A stretch of 64,000 nt of DNA from Anaerococcus senegalensis JC48. Lineage in GTDB: Bacteria > Bacillota > Clostridia > Tissierellales > Peptoniphilaceae. The notes under the pieces are model-generated. The model was given only the letters and a program-made list of their open reading frames with translations, did not search any database and had not been told where the DNA came from. The first letter of the stretch is position 1, and every line of letters starts with the position of its first letter. The translations under genes were made by a program, and so were the position numbers. Positions 17,433 through 26,562 of this stretch are shown here, in pieces. The stretch is from NCBI RefSeq assembly GCF_000321005.1, contig NZ_HE578907.1:1232059-1296058 (forward strand), written 5' to 3'.

Positions 17433-17460
17433 ACCCATTTCGAGCCTGTCGAGAAATCTC
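17433..17460 (-). repeat. PR array, minus copy 3
   Basis: ACCCATTTCGAGCCTGTCG then AGAAATCTC; 269 bases after minus copy 2. Confidence 0.9.
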
Positions 17461-17551
17461 TTTGTTAACTTTGCTTATATTTTTGATTGTACCTTGTGTT
17501 ATCTGCGATCGTTTTTAAATACAACTTTTTTTCTCGCTTCACTTTTTCAAT

Positions 17552-17580
17552 GAGATCTCTCGACTTCGCTCGAGATGGGT
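17552..17580 (+). repeat. PR array, plus copy 5
   Basis: Same arms as plus copy 1; 266 bases after plus copy 4. Its following spacer has drifted more than the others. Confidence 0.92.
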
Positions 17581-17733
17581 TATTGTTGGATTTTCTTAAT
17601 TACTAAAGTAACTGTCTTATTATTTTATTGTTTCATTTAATTTATATTTCTTGTTTTTAAAGTATTCATTTTTTTAATTTAAATATTAATTTTTAATGAA
17701 TAATATTTTCCAATATACTAAAACAAAGTTAGT

Positions 17734-17769
17734 ACCATCTCGAGTGAGCAAAGCGAATCGAGAGATCTC
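17734..17769 (-). repeat. PR array, minus copy 4
   Basis: ACCATCTCGAGTGAGCAAAG then CGAATCGAGAGATCTC, with a longer middle. It ends 60 bases from the stop of the GIY-YIG gene. Confidence 0.88.
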
Positions 17770-17828
17770 TTTATTAAATTTATCTTATAATTTTACTATT
17801 CTTGTATTTTTTCTAAATTAAAAATAAC

Positions 17829-18119
17829 TCACCTATACCAATCTAAGGATAAGTCTCTCCACTTTGGATTTATTGAATTTATTAATCTATTTTTCTTTTC
17901 CCTACTCCGTCTTTTTAGTTGTTTTTCCCTGGATAAGGCCTCGTATTTATCGTCTAAATATTCATAATATACCAATTTTGTACAATTATATTTGTCAGTA
18001 AAGCCTTCTACAACATGATTTCTGTGTTCATATAGTCTTTTTTCTAAATTGTAGGTATAGCCTATATAGATTGTGGAATTGCTATTATTTGCCAATATGT
18101 ACACATAATAGTCTGACAT
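17829..18119 (-). CDS. GIY-YIG domain nuclease (UPF0213/YhbQ-like)
   Basis: 96 residues from ATG 18119, which follows GGGAG; an upstream in-frame start at 18164 has no ribosome site. The GIY-YIG core is near-complete: YYVYILANN (residues 4-12), IYIGYTYNLEKRLYEHR (16-32), then KLVYYEYLDDKYEALSREKQLKRRSREKK with the conserved Glu and basic helix. This is the size and order of small single-domain GIY-YIG proteins, several of which cut structured DNA. The gene sits inside the PR array, with PR copies 60 bases after its stop and 150 bases before its start. A role in PR movement or trimming is speculation. Confidence 0.92.
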   Translation of the reverse strand: MSDYYVYILANNSNSTIYIGYTYNLEKRLYEHRNHVVEGFTDKYNCTKLVYYEYLDDKYEALSREKQLKRRSREKKNRLINSINPKWRDLSLDWYR

Positions 18120-18270
18120 TTTAATACTCCCTTTTGAAATTTTATTTAATTTAAAATTACCCATATAGATTAAAATTAAATCTCGATTTTTAATTTATTA
18201 AAATTCTTATATTTAATTATAAATCATTTTTCACACTTCATAGTTTCCAAGAAATCCTAGCGAAGTATAA

Positions 18271-18349
18271 ACCCATCTCGAGCAGATAAATAACCGTCGA
18301 TTTCGGTTGTTTATCCCGATTTATCGTATGCAATGAGTCGAGAGATCTC
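18271..18349 (-). repeat. PR element with nested hairpin module, minus orientation
   Basis: Between ACCCATCTCGAGC and GTCGAGAGATCTC lies AGATAAATAACCG ... CGGTTGTTTATC, a hairpin, then CCGATTTATCGTATG as in the copies at 5531 and 10116 read backwards. Confidence 0.9.
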
Positions 18350-18509
18350 TGGATTATGTTGTGATGATAATTCCATTTTTACCTTGGATTATCTTTGGCT
18401 TTTTCTATTTAATAAATTATTTAATATATACTTACTAGAAAAAAATTACCGAATTATATATGAAAAAATGAAAATATAGTATAATAAATAAAAAAACTAA
18501 GGAGAAAAA

Positions 18510-19226
18510 ATGGAAAAATTAAAACAAATACAAGAAAAATTTCAAATAAACGGAGCTATCTTAAAATATATAGCCTTTATTTCAATGTTTATAGATCATT
18601 TTAACAAAGCAATTATAACACCTTTATTAAATTATCAACAACCACTTGTCTTTATATCTTCATTATTTGATATAATTGGACGAATAGCTTTTCCAATTTT
18701 TGCCTTTATGATTGTTGAAGGCTTTTATAAAACTAAATCTAGGTGGAAATATCTAAGAAATCTTTTGATTTTCGCCATAATATCAGAAATTCCTTACGAT
18801 ATGTTTCAATCAAAAGTTTTTATAAATAATAGATCACAAAATATAATGTGGGCCCTTGCCCTTGGGCTTTTTACCCTTATTATTGTCGATAAATTAAAAG
18901 AAAAAATTAAAAATAAGTATATTTGGATTTTCGTATCAGTAATTATAGTTGCAATAAATGCAATTTTAGCAACCCTTTTATCTTTTGACTATGATTATTA
19001 TTCCATAATAATAATTTTTATCCTATATATTTTCTACAACAAAAGATTTGTAGGAAGCTTATTATCTTATCTTGTGATAATAAAAGAAATTTATGCAATT
19101 TTAGGTTTTGCAATAATTAATTTATATAATGGAGAAAAAGGAAAGCAAAATAAATTGTTTAATTATTTATTTTACCCTGTACATTTATTTATACTTGGGA
19201 TTTGTAGATTTATATTTGGGTTGTAG
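18510..19226 (+). CDS. TraX-family membrane protein
   Basis: 238 residues, seven to eight hydrophobic helices. The N-terminal LKYIAFISMFIDHFNKAI and the later GRIAFPIFAFMIVEGFYKTKSRWKYLRNLLIFA are the two family signatures of TraX-like proteins. TraX of F-type plasmids acetylates pilin; chromosomal relatives in Firmicutes are of unknown function, so pilin modification here is only a possibility, though a pilus locus starts 0.8 kb away. ATG 18510 follows AAGGAG. It is flanked by PR copies on both sides, which suggests insertion within the repeat zone. Confidence 0.85.
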   Translation: MEKLKQIQEKFQINGAILKYIAFISMFIDHFNKAIITPLLNYQQPLVFISSLFDIIGRIAFPIFAFMIVEGFYKTKSRWKYLRNLLIFAIISEIPYDMFQSKVFINNRSQNIMWALALGLFTLIIVDKLKEKIKNKYIWIFVSVIIVAINAILATLLSFDYDYYSIIIIFILYIFYNKRFVGSLLSYLVIIKEIYAILGFAIINLYNGEKGKQNKLFNYLFYPVHLFILGICRFIFGL

Positions 19227-19282
19227 GGTTTTGAATTTCTAAAATATTAAAATTAAGATAATACGAATATTACGGTAAGAAA

Positions 19283-19319
19283 GAGATCTCTCCACTCACT
19301 TCACTTGGTCGAGATGGGT
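19283..19319 (+). repeat. PR element, plus orientation
   Basis: GAGATCTCTCCACTCAC ... TTGGTCGAGATGGGT, followed by the array-type spacer (TTATTACTAAAGTCCTTA). Confidence 0.9.
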
Positions 19320-19426
19320 AATAGCTATTTTTATTTATTACTAAAGTCCTTATTTTCTTAATATTCTCATATTGACTTTTATAATTAAATAAATATCTAA
19401 TTTTTTAGTAAATCGACCGAAGTAAA

Positions 19427-19463
19427 TCCCATCTCGAGCGAATATAATGAGTCGAGAGATCTC
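19427..19463 (-). repeat. PR element, minus orientation
   Basis: CCCATCTCGAGCG ... GAGTCGAGAGATCTC, closing the pair opened at 19283. Confidence 0.88.
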
Positions 19464-19551
19464 TTTATTATTTTTATATATTAATTCACTTTTTCCTTAG
19501 GTTTTATTTATTGCTATATGCATACTTTAATTATATACTAATTTAATCCAT

Positions 19552-19580
19552 GAGATCTCTCGACTCAGCTCGAGATGGGG
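19552..19580 (+). repeat. PR element, plus orientation
   Basis: GAGATCTCTCGACTCAG then CTCGAGATGGGG, short form. Confidence 0.9.
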
Positions 19581-19701
19581 TTATTCTTTGATTATTTTGA
19601 TTGCTAAAGATTATATTCATTATTATTTTTATTATTAGTTTTATTTATTAAGAAATTTCTAATCTTTATTTGATAAATAATTTAAAATATAAGGAAGCAT
19701 A

Positions 19702-19894
19702 ACCCATCTCGAGCCGATAAATATGCCTTGATTTGGCATATTTATCTATAAAACTAGTGCAGATTTATAACCATTGATTTCGGTTATAAATCCTGAAAAT
19801 TACTACGAGAGCACGGAAGAATTCACCTAGTAAATGGGTTTTCATAAACAGATAGAAATTTGAGTAGATAATGGGTTTTAGTGTCGAGAGATCT
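19702..19894 (-). repeat. Composite PR element with two hairpin modules
   Basis: Opens with ACCCATCTCGAGCC and ends GTCGAGAGATCT. Inside are GATAAATATGCC ... GGCATATTTATC, then GATTTATAACC ... GGTTATAAATC, then CTACGAGAGCACGG and a decayed tail. The module order is the reverse complement of the composite copy at 32718. Confidence 0.85.
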
Positions 19895-19975
19895 TTTTTT
19901 TTAATTTTTGCTTTTAATTTTATTTCTTATTTAATTTTATTAAAGTTATTTTATTATTTCTATAATTTTTCTCAC

Positions 19976-20012
19976 AAAAAAACTACCTTGCTAAGCATGG
20001 TAGTTTTTGGTT
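19976..20012 (-). terminator. Terminator of the pilus operon
   Basis: AAACTACC-TTGC and GCA-TGGTAGTTT pair; on the minus strand it follows the minor pilin stop and ends in a T-run. Confidence 0.85.
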
Positions 20013-20022
20013 TCTTATTTAA

Positions 20023-21285
20023 TTATTCTCTAGCCTTTACAAATCTTACTCCAAGTCCTATCATCAACAATCCTGCTACCATAATTAATAAAATGGTATA
20101 ATCTCCGGTTTTTGCCATTGCTTGTAGGTTTTTACCTAATCTTGAGCCTATTGATGTGCCACCGTTTGGATTTGTTGGTGGTGTGGTTGGTTTATAGTTT
20201 TTTACATAGATTGATCTTTTGTGAGCTGTTTCATTGATTCTGAAATCATTTGGGACTGTGTTTTCAATGTAGCCTTCTGGGGCTTTGGTTTCTATTAATC
20301 TGTAATCACCATAAGGAAGTTTTTTTGTTTTAAATTCGCCCTTATCATCACTTGTTAAGGTATAGATTTTACCATTTTCCATCAAATCTTCGTAACCCTT
20401 TTTAGTTTTGACTTGAATTTTAAAAACTGCTCCCTTTAGTGGATTCTTGTTGGTACCGTCGATTTTTTTGAATGAATAATAATTTTCTGGATTATCTTTT
20501 TCATTTGTCATTTCGATGCTACCAGTTTTGGACACTTCACTTTCTTTTCCAACTTGTGACTCGTATCCTTTTAAAGGTTTGCTTTCTTTGAATTTTACCT
20601 TTTCTTCTAGACCATAGATTTTAATTTGTCCGTTTTCGTCAGTAAATAATTCTTTTATAGTTCCATCTTTTTTATAAGTTAATTTTTCTATTCCTTGATT
20701 ATCTTTTATTTTTTCAAAGGATAGAACTTGGCCCTTTTCATTTACAACTTTAAATCCTACATTTTTAAGAATTTCTCCAGATTCTTTATCCCTTTTGGTT
20801 AAGATCAATTCGTCTGGAGCTTTTTTAGGATAAATTGTGAGAGGATTTTCTGTATTTTCATCAATTATTGCAAGTATTGGAATATATAGTCTCATTGGAT
20901 CATCTGACCTATATCTTAATAGATAGACTTCTTTTTCCAAGCCATCAATTTTAGCAAAATACATACCATTATTTTCTTCTGACTTATTTGATGATTTCAT
21001 TTCTCCAAATTCATTTGAAATCTCTTCGTTTGTCTTATCTTTATAAAGATTAACAAAATCAAGTTGATTTTGAGGATTTTTCAAATCTTTTGCCTTTTGA
21101 TCTGGGATTTTCCAATAATCTACATAATCTACAACAACTTCTTCTTTAGTTTCACTATCTTTATAATTTGTATTAATTATTAGGCTATTATTTCCGCTTT
21201 TAGCGAAAGCTAAAAGAGGAGTAACTAGCTGTAGAAAAATAGCAATTATTACTACAGATATTAAATTTTTATTGAACTTTTTCAT
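20023..21285 (-). CDS. Minor pilin / SpaA-domain surface protein
   Basis: 420 residues. Signal peptide (about 1-28, ending LLAFA), an N-terminal region of about 130 residues, then two CnaB/SpaA-type prealbumin-like domains: DELILTKRDKESGEILKNVGFKV (from about 150) and FKKIDGTNKNPLKGAVFKI (from about 272), the latter ending in the E-box YRLIETKAPEGY. The C-terminus has the motif AKTGD, a hydrophobic helix and KARE; this is a sortase signal of the xAKTG kind rather than LPXTG. It follows the major pilin by 25 bases in the same direction, so it is likely the basal or tip pilin of the same fibre. ATG 21285 follows AGAGGAG. Confidence 0.9.
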   Translation of the reverse strand: MKKFNKNLISVVIIAIFLQLVTPLLAFAKSGNNSLIINTNYKDSETKEEVVVDYVDYWKIPDQKAKDLKNPQNQLDFVNLYKDKTNEEISNEFGEMKSSNKSEENNGMYFAKIDGLEKEVYLLRYRSDDPMRLYIPILAIIDENTENPLTIYPKKAPDELILTKRDKESGEILKNVGFKVVNEKGQVLSFEKIKDNQGIEKLTYKKDGTIKELFTDENGQIKIYGLEEKVKFKESKPLKGYESQVGKESEVSKTGSIEMTNEKDNPENYYSFKKIDGTNKNPLKGAVFKIQVKTKKGYEDLMENGKIYTLTSDDKGEFKTKKLPYGDYRLIETKAPEGYIENTVPNDFRINETAHKRSIYVKNYKPTTPPTNPNGGTSIGSRLGKNLQAMAKTGDYTILLIMVAGLLMIGLGVRFVKARE

Positions 21286-21310
21286 AGTAACTCCTCTGTT
21301 AGTTAATATA

Positions 21311-23362
21311 CTAAGCTTCTTCTTTGTTAGCTTTCATTTTGTAAGCTGCAAGTCCCATAATCATAAGACCAACTACTACAAAGATGATAGAACCAATTCC
21401 ACCTGTTTGTGGGATTGATACATTTTTATTCTTTATTTGTAGTCCGTATCCGTTATCAGCATTGTCTTTGTTGTATTGAAGTTCAGCATCTGTACTTGCG
21501 TATGAACCATCTTTTACTTCAAAATCTTGTGGAGATTGAAGTTTAGCATAGTCTTTTGGAGCTGTTTTTTCTTCTAGTTTATATCCAGCTTTATATTCAA
21601 GACCTTTTATTTCGAATCTACCTTCAGCATCAGATGTTAATACAACAACGTTAGCGTCGTCTTTTTCGCCCCAAGTATATTCTGTTGCGTTTGCTACGAA
21701 TGCATCATTGTAAGCTTTTTGTTTTTCGTTAATTGCAGTCTTTGCAGCTGTTCCTTTTTCGCCTTTTTGTTCTTCAGCTGAAAGTTCATTGTAAGCTTTT
21801 ACTGCTTCATCAAGAGCTGCTTTTGCATCTGTAACTGCTTTTGCATCTTTTTTAGCTGCTACTAGATATTTTCCTTCTGCGTTTTTAACGTAGAATTCTG
21901 CTCCAGCAAGTCTTTCTAGTTTTGCACTTTTTTTATCTTCGTTATTTGTTTTAACGAATTTTCTTCCACCAAGTTGAACCTTTGGCTCTGTTGGGTTAAG
22001 TTTGTCTGGGTTATCTGTATCTTTGTGGTTTGTGATTTCTAATTCACCAGTTGTCTCGTTATATTTTTTATATTCAGCTTCATAACCTTTTACAGACTCA
22101 ACGATTCTGTATGTTCCCTTTTCATCAAGGTTTTTGAATGTAACTTCAAAGTTTTCTTTTGATGTTTTTTCTACAGTTTCAACATCTTCCCATTTACCTT
22201 CAGCATTTTTCTTTTGAAGTGTAAAGTAAGCTGTTACACCTTTGTCTGCTTCTGTTACAGTTTGGTCACCTGTTACATCCCAAGATTTTTTCATTGTGAT
22301 TTCTTTTTGACCAGGTGTAAATTCTTTAGGTTCGCTATCTTTGCCAGGTTTGTTTGCATAGTCAAGTACGATATCGTTTTCTTCTGGCTTATCAACTACT
22401 GCTTCGCCATTGATTTTTGCAGAGTATGTTAATTTGATTTCAACATCTTTTTCTTTAGCTGCGTTTTCTACTTTTGTAAGACCTGTGTCTTTTAATACTA
22501 ATGTAAATCCTCTGTCTGTTTCTGTTACAAAGTAATCATCTGCAGTTAGTCCTGCACCTTCAACTTTAAGGTCTTTTTGGTATGTTAGACCTTTTGTCAT
22601 GTTATCGTTCCATACTAATTTTTTGTATTTAGAATCTTTTTTGATTTTTGTTTTTACTTCGTATGGTACTGATTTACCAAGATCAGCTGTTGCTGTAGCT
22701 TTATCTTTATCGTAGTTGCTGTAATTTGCTCCAGCATCTTTGTTGCCGTTTTTATCTTCAACAGTTCCTAGACCATTGTTTGCAGCAAAGTTCTTGTCGA
22801 TTTCTGGTTTTTCTTGAGTGTTCTTTGGATAAACGTGAGCTGCTTCTACAACACCATCATTGTTTGTGATTGGAAGTGTAAGAAGTGTTGGAACTGCTTT
22901 AGATGCAGCTAGAAGTTCTCCGTCATCACCTTTATAAGTTGATTTTTCTAAATCTTCAACTATTCTGTAAGTTCCTTTTTCTAATCCAGTTGTATCAAGT
23001 GTAAGACCAGCTCCACCTTCTGTTTTACCGTATTTTCCTACTACATCTGTCCATTGATCATCATTTGTTACATCGATGTCTGCGTCAGCTACGCCATCAT
23101 TTAATTTTTGAAGTTTGAAATAAACTCCATCAATTTCTTTTGCATTTGTATCACCAAAGAAATCTTTGATGTTTCCAATTTCATTACCATCATATTTCTT
23201 GTCTTTGTCGTGAGCATCTAATGCTTCTTTTGTCAACAAGATTTTGTGGATGGTTACAGATTTTGTTTCTTCTCCAGCCGCATTAGCATTTGTAAAAGGT
23301 GCTGCAAGAATTCCAAACACCATTGCAAATACTGTTAAAAATGACAAAATTTTTTGTTTCAT
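21311..23362 (-). CDS. Major pilin (SpaA/FimA type, isopeptide-forming)
   Basis: 683 residues from ATG 23362, which follows AAGGAG; the frame opens further upstream at 23389 without a ribosome site. Order: signal peptide (about 1-29, ending ANA), N-terminal pilin domain, the pilin motif AHVYPKNTQEKPEIDKNF (about 180), whose Lys is the usual site of inter-subunit isopeptide bonds, CnaB-type domains, the E-box YKLEEKTAPKDY (about 617), and the sorting signal IPQTG with hydrophobic helix and KANKEEA. This is the order of polymerising backbone pilins in Gram-positive bacteria. Class C sortases encoded upstream would polymerise it. Confidence 0.95.
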   Translation of the reverse strand: MKQKILSFLTVFAMVFGILAAPFTNANAAGEETKSVTIHKILLTKEALDAHDKDKKYDGNEIGNIKDFFGDTNAKEIDGVYFKLQKLNDGVADADIDVTNDDQWTDVVGKYGKTEGGAGLTLDTTGLEKGTYRIVEDLEKSTYKGDDGELLAASKAVPTLLTLPITNNDGVVEAAHVYPKNTQEKPEIDKNFAANNGLGTVEDKNGNKDAGANYSNYDKDKATATADLGKSVPYEVKTKIKKDSKYKKLVWNDNMTKGLTYQKDLKVEGAGLTADDYFVTETDRGFTLVLKDTGLTKVENAAKEKDVEIKLTYSAKINGEAVVDKPEENDIVLDYANKPGKDSEPKEFTPGQKEITMKKSWDVTGDQTVTEADKGVTAYFTLQKKNAEGKWEDVETVEKTSKENFEVTFKNLDEKGTYRIVESVKGYEAEYKKYNETTGELEITNHKDTDNPDKLNPTEPKVQLGGRKFVKTNNEDKKSAKLERLAGAEFYVKNAEGKYLVAAKKDAKAVTDAKAALDEAVKAYNELSAEEQKGEKGTAAKTAINEKQKAYNDAFVANATEYTWGEKDDANVVVLTSDAEGRFEIKGLEYKAGYKLEEKTAPKDYAKLQSPQDFEVKDGSYASTDAELQYNKDNADNGYGLQIKNKNVSIPQTGGIGSIIFVVVGLMIMGLAAYKMKANKEEA

Positions 23363-23489
23363 AATTTTCTCCTTTTTATTTTTTGTCAATTTGCCTTGAT
23401 ATGTTTTGATATTTTTTCATATCAATTATGTATAATCTATATTTCAAGATTTATACTAGAAACGTTCCTACATTTATAATAACCTTTCA

Positions 23490-23630
23490 AGCCTCAGAAA
23501 TCTGGACGCTCAGAGTGTAGACTTTTTAATTTATTCTCACATTATTACTTTACCGTGTTAAATTGTAGCTTACAATAATTCCATAAATTTTTTTGTTTAC
23601 AGTCTGAGCCTCCAGAAGTCTGGAGACCAA
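23490..23630 (-). promoter_or_regulatory. Pilin leader region with two related palindromes
   Basis: Upstream of the major pilin, AGCCTCAGAAATCTGGA (from 23490) and AGCCTCCAGAAGTCTGGA (from 23607) are two versions of one motif. The second contains CTCCAGA-AG-TCTGGAG, a perfect 7-bp inverted repeat. They may be a regulator site or small stem-loops. Confidence 0.4.
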
Positions 23631-23657
23631 GGTTAATTACCTGATTTAATAGACTTC

Positions 23658-24840
23658 TTATAATACTAGTTTATCTCTTCTTTTTGAATAGGTCAATACT
23701 GCAATAAACATTAATATTAGTCCTAGAATTGTAAATCCAATCCAAACTCCAGGGCCTCCTGTATGAGGATATTCTGCCTTTTTGTTTGTAACTAATATTG
23801 GATTGTCTTCTGTATTATTTTCTATTTCTTTGTTTACTATCAATTCTATTTTAGTATTATTATCTTTTTGACCATCTATATAATATATCTTACCATGTTC
23901 TACCTTAAATTTGAATACTTCTTTTTGACTAAGTGCGTATCCTTGAGAAGATTTTTTCTCAAAAATTCTATATTCACCACCTGGAATATTTTCAAATTTA
24001 AATTGTCCATTGTTACCAGATTTTGCTATCCACTTTTTATCTTGTGGATTTGTTGGATCCAATATTTCCATTTTCATTGTAAGGCAAATCAACAATAATT
24101 TGATAGTATTTTTCTTCTTCTTGTGAATTTACTTCTATGTTTGATGGAGTGATATTTAAAGTCAAATTTGGATTATCTCCATTATTTATTTGAACTTTGT
24201 AAGATATATTATCTTTTTCTCCTATTACATTTCCTTCATCGCCTGCTACTAGTCTTATTTTTGCATTTAATTGACTTAGTTTTAGCCTTGAATCTTTTGC
24301 TTCTAGGATTATTTTTTTATTTACAATTTCACTTGGTTTTGCTTTGATGGTTATTTTTGTCTATATGTTTTGTTTTCTGTATCTATTCCAATAATTTTAG
24401 ATTTTAGATTTTCTGTATCATTATCTCCAGCATAGGATTTAATGTTTACAGTTTTCATCTTATCATCTGTATCATCAAAAGAGTTTAGCCATTTGACTTT
24501 GCCGTCTTTTCTTACTTCGATTTTTCAAATTTTATTAGATAATTGATATCTATCTGGAGCTTTTTGCTCTGTTAGAGTGTATTTTCCTGCTAGAAGTTCA
24601 TCATATAGGAATATTCCAGCTCCTTGTGGTTTTCCTATATTGGCTTTGCAACCACCACCATCTTTTTCTAGTAGGAATTCTGCTCCTGTAAGGGTTTGTC
24701 CATTTTCGTCAGTTTTTCTTATTTTAATTTCTGCTTTCTTGTAGTTTTCTAGAATTTGTTTGTTTTCTTTTACATTAACAATAATTCCTCGTTCATCTAC
24801 TTCGAATGTAGAAATTATTGAATGATTTAGTAAGTTTTAA
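23658..24840 (-). pseudogene. Decayed tip-pilin gene
   Basis: Read on the minus strand, pilin-like protein sequence continues through several lesions. A CnaB-like part (KAEIKIRKTDENGQTLTGAEF and LLAGKYTLTEQKAPDRYQL) ends at an in-frame TGA near 24525. After KTYRQK comes a TAA, and a frame change follows near 24070. The last intact part (23658-24095) has a CnaB domain with GEYRIFEKKSSQGYAL, the sorting motif YPHTG and a hydrophobic tail. A signal peptide and N-terminus are missing; the remnant begins right after the sortase stop. The original was probably a tip or minor pilin. Confidence 0.8.
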
Positions 24841-24866
24841 ATCTTTTCACTTTAGGTGGGTCTTTT

Positions 24867-25703
24867 TTATTTTATTATTATTTTTACTAATTTTCTTATT
24901 ATAAATACTATTAATAGTAAGTCAATTATCAAAAATCCTATATAGGCATAGTTTGCTATTTTTACTTTTTTGCTTATTTGAGTTTTTTCAATTTTAGCTT
25001 TTGGAATTTCTTTTTTATCTTCTACTCTTTTTGCATTTATTAAAAGTCTGTGGGTGAAGGTTGGATATGGTGTACAGGTTAGAAGGGTTAGTATATCTTT
25101 TCCTTCTATTACTTTTAATCTTTCCCAATCATAAGGGCTTATCACTTCTTTGGAGTAAACTTGATAGGTCAATGTTTTATCTCCTCTTTTTATATAAAAC
25201 ATATCGCCTTCTACTAATTCATCTGCGTAGAGTAAAAATATAGCTCCCCACCAGCCTCTATGTCCTGCTAGGACACTTCTGGTAGATTTTCCTCCTATTG
25301 GTATTGATGTACCCGAAACTTGACCTACTCCTTTTAGCATATGATCGTAGCTTGCATCTAAATAAATAGGTAAGTTTACATTTATTTTTGGTATTTGAAT
25401 ATATCCAAATATATCATCTTGATTTTCTAGGATATTTACTGATCCCAGATTTTTGCTTGTAAAAGGATCTACCATTGATATATCAGAATTTTTTACTATT
25501 TCATTATATTCTTGGGCCTTTTTTTCTACTTGATCAAATTTTTTATCTTCTTTTTGAGCCTTTATCACTTTTTCTATTTGGCTTTTATTTTCTATGTTTG
25601 AGTATATTCTTCTTGAAAATGGAAGGGCAAGGGTCATTAATCCTAATAATATTAGGATATAACCTATAATTTTACTTTTCTTTTTCACTGATTTTTTGTT
25701 CAA
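24867..25703 (-). CDS. Class C (pilin-polymerising) sortase 3
   Basis: 278 residues. The start is TTG 25703, set by GGAGG nine bases upstream, overlapping the end of the preceding sortase gene by 32 bases. Membrane helix near residues 10-28, the catalytic His in AGHRGWWGAIF, the Cys in TLLTCTPYPTFTHRL with Arg following, and a second membrane helix at the C-terminus: the class C layout. An FTSKNLGSV stretch with a preceding DP (MVDPF) resembles the lid motif (DPF/W) of pilin sortases. It divides from the other two in the TCTPYPTF segment, so it may have a different pilin substrate, perhaps the decayed pilin that follows. Confidence 0.93.
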   Translation of the reverse strand: MNKKSVKKKSKIIGYILILLGLMTLALPFSRRIYSNIENKSQIEKVIKAQKEDKKFDQVEKKAQEYNEIVKNSDISMVDPFTSKNLGSVNILENQDDIFGYIQIPKINVNLPIYLDASYDHMLKGVGQVSGTSIPIGGKSTRSVLAGHRGWWGAIFLLYADELVEGDMFYIKRGDKTLTYQVYSKEVISPYDWERLKVIEGKDILTLLTCTPYPTFTHRLLINAKRVEDKKEIPKAKIEKTQISKKVKIANYAYIGFLIIDLLLIVFIIRKLVKIIIK

Positions 25704-26562
25704 TGGTAAAAACCTCCATTCTCATTTTTTTCGAATTTCTTTTTTCTCTTAAATACATCATTATTGTAAATAATAATATTGGTAATAATACTAAGAATAA
25801 TTGGAAGAAGTTTGGTTTTAGTCTTGGTGTATTGGCTGAACCATCATCTATAGCTTGGGTGTAGGGAATCCTATATCCTCTTACTAAAAGTCGGTGGGAG
25901 TTTATCATATAGGGAGTACAGGTTAAAAGGGTAGCATAATCCTTTTTTTCTACTACCAAAATCGGTTCAAAGTTTGATGGTTCTACAACTTGGATTTTGT
26001 CGACTTTATATGCCAAAGTTTCTTTTATGTTGTGTATATAAAATATATCTCCTTCAACCATTTGGTTTAGATTTCTAAATAAAAGAGCATTAGGAAGACC
26101 TCTGTGGGCAGTTATAACTGTGTGTGTTGATTTTCCACCTATTGGAAGAGATGTCCCTTCCAAATGTCCTGCTCCTTTTTCCAAAACATCATCGCTTGTT
26201 CCAGCATAAATTGGAAGATCGACTGCAATTTTTGGAATTTCTACATGACCCAACATTTCGTGGACTTCTAGCATTTTTGCGTATTCTGCCTTGGCATCTT
26301 TTACTTTTTTATCATAAGGATCTACAAGTTTTGATGGGTCAAGAGTTTGGTTATATATTCTTGCTAGCTCCATCCTTCTTTCCAATTCTTTTTTGTCAAT
26401 TTTTTCCTTTTCTTTATTAAAAACTACAATTTCATCATTTGATTTTATTTGGTAAAATTTTTGGCTTATAAAGGGATAAGAAAAAATCAAAAATCCTAGG
26501 ACAAATATTAGTATAAAGGGAAGATTTTTTTTGATATTATTCTTTTTTATCATCATCTTCAC
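25672..26562 (-). CDS. Class C sortase 2
   Basis: 296 residues; start is ambiguous between GTG 26562 and ATG 26556 or 26553, all inside the end of the previous gene, so translation is coupled. Membrane helices at about 13-32 and 255-272, lid motif LVDPYDKKVKD, catalytic AHRGLPNALLF and TLLTCTPYMINSHRLLVRGYR. Nearly the same core as the sortase upstream, so a tandem duplicate. Confidence 0.94.
   Translation of the reverse strand: MKMMIKKNNIKKNLPFILIFVLGFLIFSYPFISQKFYQIKSNDEIVVFNKEKEKIDKKELERRMELARIYNQTLDPSKLVDPYDKKVKDAKAEYAKMLEVHEMLGHVEIPKIAVDLPIYAGTSDDVLEKGAGHLEGTSLPIGGKSTHTVITAHRGLPNALLFRNLNQMVEGDIFYIHNIKETLAYKVDKIQVVEPSNFEPILVVEKKDYATLLTCTPYMINSHRLLVRGYRIPYTQAIDDGSANTPRLKPNFFQLFLVLLPILLFTIMMYLREKRNSKKMRMEVFTIEQKISEKEK

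Noticed and set aside
16640-17769. The regularly spaced PR array as a CRISPR array
   Set aside because: Units are about 260 bases, copies alternate in orientation, and the spacers are themselves conserved; no cas gene is present.
19871-20101. A 76-residue plus-strand frame at the end of the pilus locus
   Set aside because: It crosses the operon terminator and the end of the minor pilin gene in antisense.
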